Source of the DNA: Blastomussa wellsi
Lineage: Eukaryota; Cnidaria; Anthozoa; Scleractinia; Plerogyridae
Length of the DNA stretch: 64,000 nt
Reading direction: 5' to 3'
NCBI GenBank assembly: GCA_947652115.1
Contig: OX393565.1
Span: 10,677,407 to 10,741,406, forward strand
A program made the translations under genes and the position numbers. This document shows, one piece after another, positions 48,261 through 59,639 of this stretch (position 1 is its first letter; each line of letters opens with the position of its first letter). The notes beneath the pieces were generated by a model. It saw nothing but the letters and a program-made list of their open reading frames with translations, ran no database searches and was not told the DNA's origin.

Positions 48261-50426
48261 GAGATTTATATAGCGCAAATTCCATATACCCTCACAAATA
48301 GAAGAGAATATAAAAATGAAAAGTTTAAAGTTACAATTTACCTAGGAGAAAAAAGTACTAACCTATTTATGAGTTACAAGATCAAAAAGCACTAAGCTAA
48401 TGAGAGCTGAGAAGGCTATAATTTTGTTCCCGCCAAAGCTTGTAATTTCTTTGATAATAATTTTTGTGTCCTAAATTAATGCTGTTTTTAAAAGTATATT
48501 CTTTAATTTAACTCTTTCATCATATAAACCAAATATACTACCGAAATTTGTTAAGTTTATCATATTGGAGGTGTAAAGATATACACGTGGCTATAGATTC
48601 AAACAAGTTTGTTCTGGTCATTACAGCAAAATCTGAAAAAAGTTGCACTGTCACCCAATTTTTTAGACATTGATTCCTGTTCGGACAGCGGTGTGGATCC
48701 CCCATCATCCTCAGCTGAAACAAGTATGAATTTTGTTGTCATCTATTATTATTATTATTATTATTATTCTGAAAATATTTGAATATTTGAATATTCAATA
48801 AAGTTTGATTATTATTATTGTTGTTGTTGTTGTTATTATTACTATTATTATTATTACAAAGTTTCATCTGCTGCTAATTCACTTTTATGTTTGCAATAGT
48901 TAATTTAGATTTCAAAATTACATTGATAAACATTTAGTGGATCTCAATTTAAATGTAAAACAGCAATTTGTAGAGAACTTGGCCACACTAGGCAAGTCAT
49001 TAAGCATCTGCAATAACATGGTTTAGTGGCTTTATAATAATGCATTAGATTAGAAAGGTATTTGTAGCCTTGTTGCTTTTATTAGATATCTTTATCATTT
49101 ATCGTCATCATCATCAATCATCAATTATTATTTTATTCCAGCTAATTTGGACAGCATTTTAAAATCAGCTAATGAACTCTTAAAGGAATGGCGTGCATCA
49201 AAGTCGCCAAAGCAGAACTGGGGCCAACGCACTGCTATCTTGAATGAAAATTGGGAATCTGTGCGTGCACTCTTGATGAATGCTGTAGTATCTGGTTATG
49301 CAGTGGATGAGACCCGGTGCTGAGGTCCGCTGTTACGACTGTCACACATACACAAGATTGTGTGGCCATTGTGACCAGTTGGTTCACGAAATGCAGCCAT
49401 TTCATGATCGTGATGGGTCAACTGGTGGCTTTTTTAAACCAATCCCACCAACAGTATCTTTAGACCCTAATGGCAAATGGGTTTTGGTTGGTAAGTACAG
49501 CATTAGTTAGCAGCACATTATCCTTAATGATATGTACTATAAAATGCTTTTTTAACTTGTATTTTGAAGCACTGTTGCAATTACATTTCCTTTAAATTTG
49601 CTTATAAACTACAATACAGCTATATAGGTTGTGTTGTGGGTATCGCAGCTAGTTTTGAATTCCATTAAATGGTTTAGATTCTGGGGATACAAATTGTCAA
49701 TATTTTCTTTTAGATCGTTTGTTACCATCATCAAGCGCAAGTTTGGTCTGCCCCTACTGCAACAGTTCTGACACTATCCAAAGAGTTGGAAAACATAATC
49801 GTTGCATTGTTATTAATTTAAGGGGTAAGATATTAATTTATACATATTTTTTAATACTATAAGCATAGAAAACTCTGCTACAGTCATATGGAAACTATTA
49901 TTTAAAGTATCATTTGTTGTTTATAAAATTATGCAGTTAATTGAGTGTGTGAACCACACAACTGAACAGGCTATGTAACACTTCATCACATGTTAGCCTT
50001 ACAAGAAATTCAAATACTTAGAAAATTGTCACATCAATTGTAGTAAATGTTGTTAAATATCACAAGGTACCTTTTGACATTTTGGCATTTGAGTCTTTTC
50101 ATCTCTTTTTAGGTAGGTTTGATATGAACCATGTCCTGTTTAGATGCCTTCAGTGCCAAAAAGACCTACCCACATCCAATCCAGTTGTTGTTACTCAGCT
50201 TGGATTTTGGCCTGGAAGTGTCGGCAACATGACCTATGTTTTTGATCCAGAGGTTTTTTTACACTGGGATCTGTTCCAGAAGGAAAGTCCTGGTTGTTCG
50301 GAGAAATCTTATCTTAAATCTCTGGAACAGTTTTCTTTAAGAAAAGGAAGGGTATGTTTTTCCTACAATGCTGAGTACTAAATTATTAAAACCCCTTTTC
50401 TATGAATTAAGGCCCTATTTCCCTCT

Positions 50427-50464
50427 TAGGGAAAAGGAAATGATGATGATGATGATGATGATGA
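50427..50464. repeat. GAT microsatellite
   Basis: A run of GAT/ATG trinucleotides at about 50439-50464, just left of the TIR element. It follows CCCTCTTAGGGAAAAGGAAATGATG, similar to the 3' tail of the RTE LINE fragment at 3957-4000 on the opposite strand, so it may be a very short RTE 3' end. Confidence 0.45.
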
Positions 50465-50497
50465 TATGAATTAACTGCATGAAGCAGATATCATATT

Positions 50498-50988
50498 ATA
50501 TAATTGAAGAGCTTGGTGGAAAACTATGCTAAGTGATGTTTTTGGCCTGGAATTTTTTTTTTCCTCCAAAGTGCCTGAATTACAGCATTTGGCCTAGATT
50601 TAAATAAAGAAACATTTCTGGGTTATTTATTTGCTGATTTTCACTGTCTTTCTAAGAAAAGAGAAAAAGAGAAAATACTGTTTATCTTAACCTGATGGTC
50701 AATGCAAATCACAATCTCAATTTTCTTCAGTTCTCACGAAGTGCTTGCGTGGCGCAAGTGTTTAGCGTTTTCCCAGCGTGCGAGATAAGGAAAAGAGAAG
50801 TCAAGGTTCGAGTCACACGCAGGTTCTGGTTTTTTTTTTTATGAAGTACACTTTGTTTTATTGTTACTGTTCCATTTTCTAGACAACAAACTTCAAGGCA
50901 GCATCAAAAAGGCACTTTGGAGAAAAAACCTTCGCATGGTCTGAAAAAGTCACTTAGCATAGTTTTCCACCAAGCTCTTCAATTATAT
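50498..50988. mobile_element. Terminal-inverted-repeat element with Pol III-like box
   Basis: Lies in intron 6 of the KDZ gene. The 39-base ends 50498-50536 and 50950-50988 are exact reverse complements (ATATAATTGAAGAGC...). Inside, GTGGCGCAAGTGTTTAGCG near 50750 and GGTTCGAGTC at 50805-50814 resemble A and B boxes of a tRNA-type promoter, with a T-run terminator from 50829. It is a MITE that contains or was invaded by a tRNA-derived sequence. Confidence 0.7.
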
Positions 50989-53900
50989 TCGTGGTTATAG
51001 TCAACTACCTCTTACGGACACCTCTATAAGATGGACACATTTCTTCGATGGACACCTTCTGTTGGTCCCGTACTGTAACTAAAAGCCTTATAAGACCAGT
51101 TCCAGTTTGTTGTTTGTATGCCTTTAAACACACTAAATACAGTTGTGTATTCATTGTGCATCATTTAAGCTTTATTATCTCAAGATTACTGGTCTCATGT
51201 TACCTCTACAAGTTTATTCTTTTTATTTAAAAAAACTTGACATGTAGTTACTGTAAGACAAACTAAATTTCCCTGAATGTTCCCTCTCTTGTTACCAACT
51301 TCGTGGACAAAATTTTCATCTCACCCTGGCCCTTTGTTGTTTATTTGCATTGAAATTTCATGCAAATTATCCTGCAAGTGCAAGTCATTTTCGCTTACCA
51401 ATAATATATATTTTATTTCATGTCTTTTAGGTTGGAACCATCAACAGTAATTCCTTTTCATGTGCTTTTAAGGAGTGGAAATATTGCCAGTATAAGGTTA
51501 ATATTTTACGCCACATGGACTGGATGAAGTGCCCAGCTTGTGAAGACTCTCAACATTCAGTCCATGTGGATGGAAATATGAAGCTTTACAGATTCAAGTC
51601 TGCTGGATCGTGAGTGCTCCGCAAAACCATTTTCTTGTTCTTAGGACTTCCTTCAACACTTAAAATGTACCCTTCTTGGATAGTTTCCCAGTTCAAATGT
51701 CTTCTTTGAATAACCTTAACATTCATTTCTCCATATGCCAAAATGGATATTGTTAAGTACATTAATTTCTAATTTTACTAAGTTCACATTTCTGACTAGT
51801 TGTTTCATTTCTAGGTAGTTAATTAAAGTTGTTTCATATGCAGTCTATTTCTATTTTTTCAGAAGACAAAGAGATTGTTTCTATGGTGATGTCTTTGTTG
51901 TCTCAAACAAAGAGGTCGACAAGCACATTCAAAAAGTGTACCAAGGCTCCAAACACAGTGTAAGCAACCATTCAAATTTCCCAGAAACTATCGGCTGTTA
52001 ATATTTTTATGAGCCAAATGAATAAGTGATAGCAGTTCCTTTAGTTATCAAGGGAAAATAGGGTTGCGGGGAATTTCTAAAGGGTGACAACTGTTTGTTT
52101 GTTGTTTTTTTTTTATCTAATTACATATTGTTATCATGTTGTTAACTTTGCAGAGCAACAAACAAGATCAGAATAATTGTGGTGAAACTAACTGGCGAGC
52201 AGCTAGTAATACGCTGTGCAAGAAAAAAAATCTTTCAGAGACTGGATTGGAAATAGCTGGATGCAGACACTCACTGGCACAGAAGGCGGTTAATATGATG
52301 TATGGAGAAATTTATGGGTATGCCCACTATCTCCAGAAATCATATTTTATTCCAAAACAGGTGAAGTACTTTTGGTATGATGTTGTTTGCAAGTTCTGGC
52401 CATGGCTTCAAAAGCATGATGGTGAATCGGCGAAAAAAATGAAACCAGCATTGTCCGTGATGCATGCCAAGGCCCACTCATGGTCTTGTCAGGTGGGTTA
52501 ATGCTGAAACTGAATTAATTTTTGTTGAACTTCTCCAGAACTGTATGTTTTATGATTAGACAATTTCACATTTCAATATTAACAATGTTAAAAGCAATAA
52601 AAATTACAATTACATTTACAATAACAGTAATAATGATAATAATAATCTTAGTATTTCCATAGTACAAACTAACCCATTATTTCCGTCATACTTCTTTCTG
52701 CTTGCAATTGTTATTTTTATGATTGCAATTTTTACTTTAACCTCATCACCAGCAGCAGTACAGAGTTATACACTTGTTGAATTCATGTGATCTTCAAACA
52801 AGAAGTGATATATTATTTACCTGTAGATCAGAGTATGACTATGAGAATCCATACCAGTTGTCTCCCACTCAACTGGTCATCAACAGAAAAGAGTGTACGC
52901 TCCAGGGAGCATATCCAGATTGAAATTAAAAAAATCATACTCATACTTTTTACTTTATCTTATACTTGTACTGTTATCAATGGTTGTTATTAATGGCAAC
53001 CACAAAATCAGTATCTGCCAAGTGCCATTTCACCAATTAATGTAGTCTGTAAGTGGCTACTTCTCTGCTTTCTTACTCAGAGGTCAGTGTTAAAGGATTA
53101 GTAGAGCAAAGAAATTTATTCTGATCTTCCATGGTAGTTTCATAATATAAATAAATTCCAGGACATATTAATGGTGTTTCTATTCTTTTTTGATTTTTAA
53201 AATGTGCAGGTTATCTGGGGTGGTAGATGGCAGAATGGTGCTTCTGCAACCACTGGAGAGGAAGTTGAGCAAATAAACAGCCATTTCTCTCGTCTAGGCA
53301 CCAGTACTAAGCATATGCTTCCTGAAGGTATCTTCAGTTATAAATGTAACTATTAACAACTAATTTGTAGGTTTCATTGTCATTCAGCTTTAAGTATTAC
53401 CATACTAACACCTTAAGCATCTACTGCTGTCAAGTTAAGAAAAAACAGTTTAGGAACATAGTAGCACATACACTGGCTGCAGCTCTTAGTTGCCATTCTT
53501 TAAATGTTAGGGGTACTGAATAAAACACGCCCAGCTTTGAAGGTTTGCTTTTTTTCCACTTTCTTGCCATAATTTTCAGTAGAAGGTTTTTTCTTTCAAT
53601 GCCAAAATGTAGTCAAGAATATAATTTATATAAATTTTACATTTACGAATTGTATAGAATGGAAACTTCTGAATCGAGTCAAATAAATGTTTAATTTTTT
53701 TTTATTTTTCTCTCTTTTTTATTTGTTGACCTCTTTTTTTTTGTCATGTACACAGGACGAGAAGAATTGCTTACAGAGCATGCCCTGCAGTGGAATCGCA
53801 AAAAGGTTGAATAATTGCCTCAGTCTCTGGCAAAGCGATACACAAAGGTATAGGTATCATTATTTTATCAGTAAGAAGCTTATGTGGAATTCGCTTTAAG

Positions 53901-54877
53901 CCCAGATGAAGTATGACCGTTTAACCTTTTTTTTTTAGGTAATAGAGGAAATCCGTTACTCTTGGAGATATTTCCCTTTTTGGTTTCAGTTGTATTTGTT
54001 ATAGATCATAGTTATTCAAGACATGCTTGTAACTTGTTTGTTAACACGTTGGCGTTGCATTGAGGGTAAACCAGTGTACTAGATACTGTTCATTTTGCTA
54101 AGCATTTTAAGAAAATGTTGTATACCCCTCATGCACTTAGTGATAAGTCTTTTCTCCACAGGTGAAGATGCAGCTATCAACCATAGAAAGTGAACTTTCA
54201 GGGATCCTCACAGAGCTTCATGTTTCAGCTGATGTGCTGTCTTCCTGGAAGGAAGAGATCTATCGTGCTGCCCAGAGTAAGATTTTTGTTTGTACTTAGC
54301 CATCACTCCTGCCAAGTTAATAATGGTATTACTGAATATTTTCCACATTATTATGGAGATCTAAAGAAGTCTTTTTTTTTTAAATGTATCACTTTGCTAT
54401 TCACATGAACTGGTATTCTATTATTCTACATCACTGCTATTCTTGGAGAATTTATTATTGCTATATCGACACATACCAGTACTTACCTTCTTTTAATACT
54501 CTGTTTCAGAAGAGCAGAGTTCTCAGTCCTCCATGAAAGTCAATATTTCACCGCAAGAAAAAGAGTTTTTGGTGAAGACATTACACTCTCAAACCATGCC
54601 AACAAGGCTTAAAAACCTGTGTGAAGCTGCCAAAGAGTTGTATGGCCAGCAGTATGACCAAGTAGTTGCAGGATCTTCTGCTGGTCATGAAGACGTGGCA
54701 TGCACAAATGCTGGAGAAGTAGATAGTGATGGAGAAAAGATTTTGGTGGAAAAAGTCTCTACCCATTTAAGAAATCAGATGGAACGTCACCACTTCTCAA
54801 TTGCTCAGATGGTGTACAACATGGCAAGGCTGGGAGGTTAGTTCTGACTAAATATTTACAGTAGAGACACTCTACTC

Positions 54878-55276
54878 AGACACTCATTTGCCGGGTTGTC
54901 AAAAAACAATATTTGTTAGCGGGGTTTGAGTTAGCGGGGCAGATACTCTTCAAAGACAGTAAAGACCTTGGTTAAATAAGTTTTCAACAGTTTTTCAGGC
55001 TAATTGGTTAATTCCTGTTATCATAAAGATTAAAGATACCAACCACTCAAGCAGCTGACCTTTAGTAGACTCTTAACGAGTTCTAGTTAACGGGGTTAAT
55101 TAACTTGAATGACATTTGAAGTAATGGAAGACGAAACTAGTTCGAGTTTGCAAGGAGTTCAAGATAGCAGATAGTAAATAACTGACAAAAATGGGTAAAA
55201 AATTGGGAGAATTAAAATTTGTTCAAGTTAATGGGGAATTCACGTTAACTAAGTTATTTTACCCAAATGAGTGTCA
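54878..55276. repeat. Possible MITE with short inverted ends
   Basis: GACACTCATTTG near 54880 is the reverse complement of CAAATGAGTGTC near 55265. Between them the sequence is AT-rich with repeated GGGGTT and TTAGCGGGG words. No gene. Lies in intron 13 of the KDZ gene. Confidence 0.4.
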
Positions 55277-55293
55277 ATGAGGTTTATTACCTT

Positions 55294-55668
55294 TATCATT
55301 ATCGAATAAGTAATCTTACGCAGTTTACTTGACAATGACATCTAGACAATGTCCAAACGTTGCTTATTACGGTAGCTAATTTTAGTGTTAAATTATTATT
55401 ATTATTATTATTATTTTTATACCTTGTTACAGTTTGCACGAGAAATAAGAGACTAGAACAGAAAATCTGGCTATTCTTTGTTATCATTATCGAATAAGTA
55501 ATCTTACGCAGTTTACTTGACAATGACATCTAGACAATGTCCAAACGTTGCTTATTACGGTAGCTAATTTTAGTGTTAAATTATTATTATTATTATTATT
55601 TTTATACCTTGTTACAGTTTGCACGAGAAATAAGAGACTAGAACAGAAAATCTGGCTATTCTTTATTA
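55294..55668. repeat. 188-bp tandem duplication in intron 13
   Basis: Two nearly identical units follow each other: the word CGAATAAGTAATC occurs at 55303 and 55491, and both copies contain an ATT trinucleotide run and CAGTTTGCACGAG. They differ mainly in the length of the ATT run. Confidence 0.9.
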
Positions 55669-57392
55669 TCCCCCCCCCTCCCTACAGTCATTTATTTTAT
55701 AACCGTACCTACTAGACCTTTTTTGTATATTAGATTCCAGTAAGCAGAGGACAAGGATTCGGCGAAAAGTTTCCATTGAGAAGGAATTGTTGCAGAAGGT
55801 TGTCACAAAGTATAATCAACTGGTTGGGGAAAGTGCCAAGGTTTCCATAGAAAGCATTGAGAATGGAGTCTTACCGTGGCATGTAACTGTTAGCTCAGTG
55901 GATGATCGTGGTAAGAACAACTGCTAGTCCCGTATTTTTCTTTAGTGATTATGTATTTGCCTCTCGGTTTTAAGCAATTGCTGATCAATGCTTATTTATC
56001 ATTTGCATTATTTGACAACTGCAATATATGCTATTATTATTGCTAGTAGCCCGTCTTTTCCTTGTTAACAAGACTTAGTTTTCCTACAGTTTTCTGAAAC
56101 GCTGTTTTCCATTCGGTTTAGATTTGTAGCTTTCATCTAGAGTAGTTTTATTTGATGGTTGTTTTTATGTTAAAACCACCTTTATTTGTACAATGTAGTT
56201 CCTCGGAGTACCAAGAGAGCTGCAGTGGAAAAGCAAATGGAAATCGATAGGTTCAAAGAGGAGCTTCCGCTGATAAAGAGAGAGATGAACTCCTTCATTT
56301 CGTTCTACAAGGATCCAATCATTCCTGAAATTGACAAGAAGAAAAAGGAGTTACAAATTTCTTTAAATGGTAACAGTGTATACTATGCCATGTCTTATTT
56401 CCATAGCAAAGAAATTTAACACTCCAACTTCTTTTTGCTCATTTAACACATTAACTCTTAATCTTGAAGTGGTTTTGCCTGTAAGGTTTGGTTAAACTTG
56501 CCGAGATAGCTTTGGCAAGTAGTAAGACCTATTACACCTCGTTGCGACTTTAACGATGATCAAAATTTAAAGTTAAACAATTTTCCTCTTTTGCCTCATT
56601 AAAATTTTTTTACAACCTCATTTTTGGCGTAGAGATTATTCATTTTGGAGATTAACTCATTTTATTTTTAGATGCCGTGGATACAGGTTCTCAAGTGTGC
56701 CAATTAGATGAGGATTGCACTACTGCAACTGAAAACAACTTTGTGGAAAGAGTAAGATGCGATAAGGCTTATGCTTTATACTTTAGATGCTGGATCTGTC
56801 GTACTTTGTTTCTTGGTGCTGTTAAGTTTTTTAATATCATTGGTGATATGGTTGCCGTTATGAATAAATTGAAGGGTTCCAAACACCTTGGAAAATCGAA
56901 CACCTCTAGTTACGACCACCAATGTTAATAAAAGCTCTCGTAAGCATCTGCTACAACTTTTGGAAACCATCAACTGGACTTTTTCTCTTTCAAGCTCTCA
57001 AAGGTCCTTAGTTGTATTGCTACTTGATCACATTACCTGTTATACAACTTTGCTTTATAGATTTTGTTGATGGGAATGATTTAAAAACAAATAATGAGTG
57101 TTACTCTAAGTCTAAGGTGACCAAGCTGTCAAAAAGGTCTCTCAAGCTCCCGAAATTTCTTGTTTCAGCGTGTAGTCGCTTACAAGAGCTTTGACTGTAG
57201 GGTGCATTCACGCACGCACGCACGCGGATGTCGGTCGTTTCGCATACAAGTCGATTCGCATACATCGAGGTCGTTTCGCCGGTCGATTCGCACGCACACA
57301 CACACACATATACCTATCATTAGAATGTAGGCTACGCCATGCTTATGAGGTTACACAAGCCGAAACAGCGCTCTTTTGTTTCTTTTGTTTAG

Positions 57393-58349
57393 GCGTCAGA
57401 CTGTGCCGCTCTTTCTATAAGTGGAAAGGTGATCAACGGAAAGATTTCTTTGTTGGAAGAGGGGAAGGAGTTCTGCTTGAAGCATATTGCAGCTGGCTTG
57501 AATGCTTTTTCCTCAGTGTTATCAAATGAGTTGCCGTCATTTAAAGAGCTGGCTGTCGATTCCGAGGACAATGGTTCTGAGCAGGAGGAAGAGAATGATG
57601 TTGAAGATGTATCGGAACGCGAAGAGGATGAAGGGGACGAAGACGACCTAGGTGATCTACAGGAAGAACAAGTAGCGGGTGCCATTCAAACTGATGATCA
57701 ACTGACAGAGTTCACAGATGAACTGCAGCCGTTTCCTCCTTTGCGTTCTGAGTTGATAGGTGAAAACATACATGTTTGGCGTTTCCCTCAAGACATTAGT
57801 CAGAGCACGTTTAACAAACGTAATGGAAGTAATGCATGCAGTTTTATTTCAATTCTTCTCGCATGCCTTTTTAAAAGGAAAAGTATGCAAATTCCAGAGG
57901 AAGGAATTCTGCCTAGTAATGTACTCCGAACATTGTGCGGCTGTATTGAGATAGGAAATCGAATGTATGACATTTGTCGGGATAGCCTTCCCATCAGATA
58001 TCTGTCTGTTCAAGAAGCTGCTACTCTCGTATCCTTCTCCAATGTGCATGTGTCTGTAGCAGAGCCCTTACCAGTAAGACTGGAAGATGTTCACGAGTTG
58101 TCCACCTTGTGTGGGCAGTTACGTAAATTGACCGACGATAACACCTACTTTTTAAATATTGTAATTAATGAGAAGACCTCTTTGTCTGTGCTTACTCCAC
58201 CAAATATCATGTATATTGACACACACAGTGGTGCTGTAATAGTAAAAGGCTCCACATTAAATTTAAGTGACTTCTGTAAGTTTGTGTGGGCTTTGGAAGA
58301 ACATGACCAAAGTACTTTTGGGAACCTTAGCGCTTTGACGTTTCCTTGA
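57393..58349 (+). CDS. C-terminal exon of KDZ gene: acidic linker and cysteine-peptidase-like domain
   Basis: A 318-codon last exon after the acceptor TTTGTTTAG, in phase with exon 16. A helical start is followed by a Glu/Asp-rich linker (about residues 55-95). The globular part has FNKRNGSNACSFISILLACLF, with a Cys at the head of a hydrophobic helix as in papain-like folds, and later MYIDTHSGAVI with an Asp and His before a glycine turn. This pattern suggests a cysteine peptidase, perhaps a deubiquitinase-type domain, but no family is certain. Stop TGA 58347. Confidence 0.5.
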   Translation, partial: ASDCAALSISGKVINGKISLLEEGKEFCLKHIAAGLNAFSSVLSNELPSFKELAVDSEDNGSEQEEENDVEDVSEREEDEGDEDDLGDLQEEQVAGAIQTDDQLTEFTDELQPFPPLRSELIGENIHVWRFPQDISQSTFNKRNGSNACSFISILLACLFKRKSMQIPEEGILPSNVLRTLCGCIEIGNRMYDICRDSLPIRYLSVQEAATLVSFSNVHVSVAEPLPVRLEDVHELSTLCGQLRKLTDDNTYFLNIVINEKTSLSVLTPPNIMYIDTHSGAVIVKGSTLNLSDFCKFVWALEEHDQSTFGNLSALTFP

Positions 58350-59630
58350 AGGGGAAGTATCATGGGCTGCCCATCTGAAAACTTGTTGGTGGAATTAGGT
58401 CACTACTAGAAAAATAATTATTGTTTCTCTAAATTTCACGCTTGTAGAATGTCTACAACTTCACTCTTGTAGAATGCTCACCTTCGTCAATGAATTTGAC
58501 ATTTAAAACCTCTCAGTACTGTGCTCTCCATCGGTTGAAGTTCAAATGTCTCTATTTCCAACGGTATTTGTCTTAACAAAGATTGGACTAGTCTTCTTCA
58601 ATTTTAAGTGTCGGGGCGACTTTGCAGCTCTCGCATGTTCAGTTTGCTGCCCATTAACAGCAGATTGACGATTGTTTGTTGGCAATAGTGCCCTACATAC
58701 CCTAACCCACGTCGCCAAGCACACGAGAAGGTCTCCATGCATAGCTTGCTCTCTCGTAAACCCCCTATAGGCACACACGCATCTTGTAAATATCGTTGTA
58801 CACAGTTTTGCTCTTTGGGCGCTGGTCAACAGGACTTCAGCACAAGTCCCACATGTAAATAAGGCTTCCTTATTGAAAAATATACAGTGAATGGTTAATA
58901 ATGCCTTGTCATTACTTTTGTTAATACCATTAAATATTATAAGTTTATTATATATCTTTCTTATTCGGTTTTATTCCTTTTCTGGCACATATTAAAACCT
59001 GTTGTTGTTATTATCATGGTCTTGCTATGGCAATATCCATCATTTTCGCAGTTGGCGGCATCTACCGTTACATCGACATAAAGGCGTGGCCATGCCAATC
59101 AACGCAGCAAAATTAAAATGGGGTTAACATGTTAGTCATTTGACGTGGCAGGTTAAAAGGACCTTAAGTGTGCCCCCTTGATGTGGCTTAGGTAGATTAA
59201 GACCAAATTATTCCCTTGTTGAAAATAGGTCAGTTTTTGCTTTTACTTTGCTAAACAAGGGCAAATGAAATTAGAACTGGTCTGAGAAATTTTAACCCCT
59301 TCATTACTGATAAACGTCTTCATTTTACATTACACAAAATAGAGTCAAAGAAATGGGTGTCTTTATTTGTCACATAGTCATTTTGATAATAACGAAAGCG
59401 AAAAAAAAAACTTATAAAATCACATTGAGCTTGTAATGTAGCAACATTTCCAACCTGGAGACATTAACATCAATGTACGAATCTCACTTGCACTGTTGTG
59501 TTAAAAGTTCTCAAAAAGCAATTCCCTATATGACAAGCGCCTGCAGGGGACCATGGAAGTTGCATTTATCGCTTCTAAGTCGTAAATACAACTACCATGA
59601 TTCCCTGCAGGCACGTCTTAGAGGGAATTC
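58350..59630. other. AT-rich region without recognised gene
   Basis: 3' flank of the KDZ gene. No convincing ORF. A short A-run lies at 59401-59410. Nothing else identified. Confidence 0.35.
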
Positions 59631-59639
59631 CCTATTCCC

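Larger units (their letters stand above)
47522..58349 (+). pseudogene. KDZ transposase-like gene, 17 exons, two breaks
   Basis: Phase-consistent GT-AG exons: 47522-47543, 47635-47913, 48667-48723, 49142-49490, 49714-49824, 50113-50351, 51431-51609, 51863-51959, 52154-52492, 53210-53327, 53756-53847, 54162-54276, 54510-54836, 55734-55910, 56199-56369, 56672-56751, 57393-58349. Exons 4-6 hold cysteine clusters typical of KDZ proteins (CYDCHTYTRLCGHCDQLVH, CPYC, CLQC). The catalytic core follows: VHVDGNMKLYRF in exon 7, AGCRHSLAQKAVNMMYGEIYG and FWYDVVCKFW in exon 9, VMHAKAHSW at its end, TTGEEVEQINSHFSRLGTSTKHM in exon 10. Breaks: frameshift between 49300 and 49322 (TGA 49321) and an in-frame TAA at 53812-53814. 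With only two lesions over some 1,100 codons, this is a young pseudogene or a live gene with assembly errors. Confidence 0.75.

Noticed and set aside
50740..50840. A tRNA gene
   Set aside because: Box-like words and a T-run are present, but I could not fold a cloverleaf or find an anticodon arm; kept as a tRNA-derived segment only.
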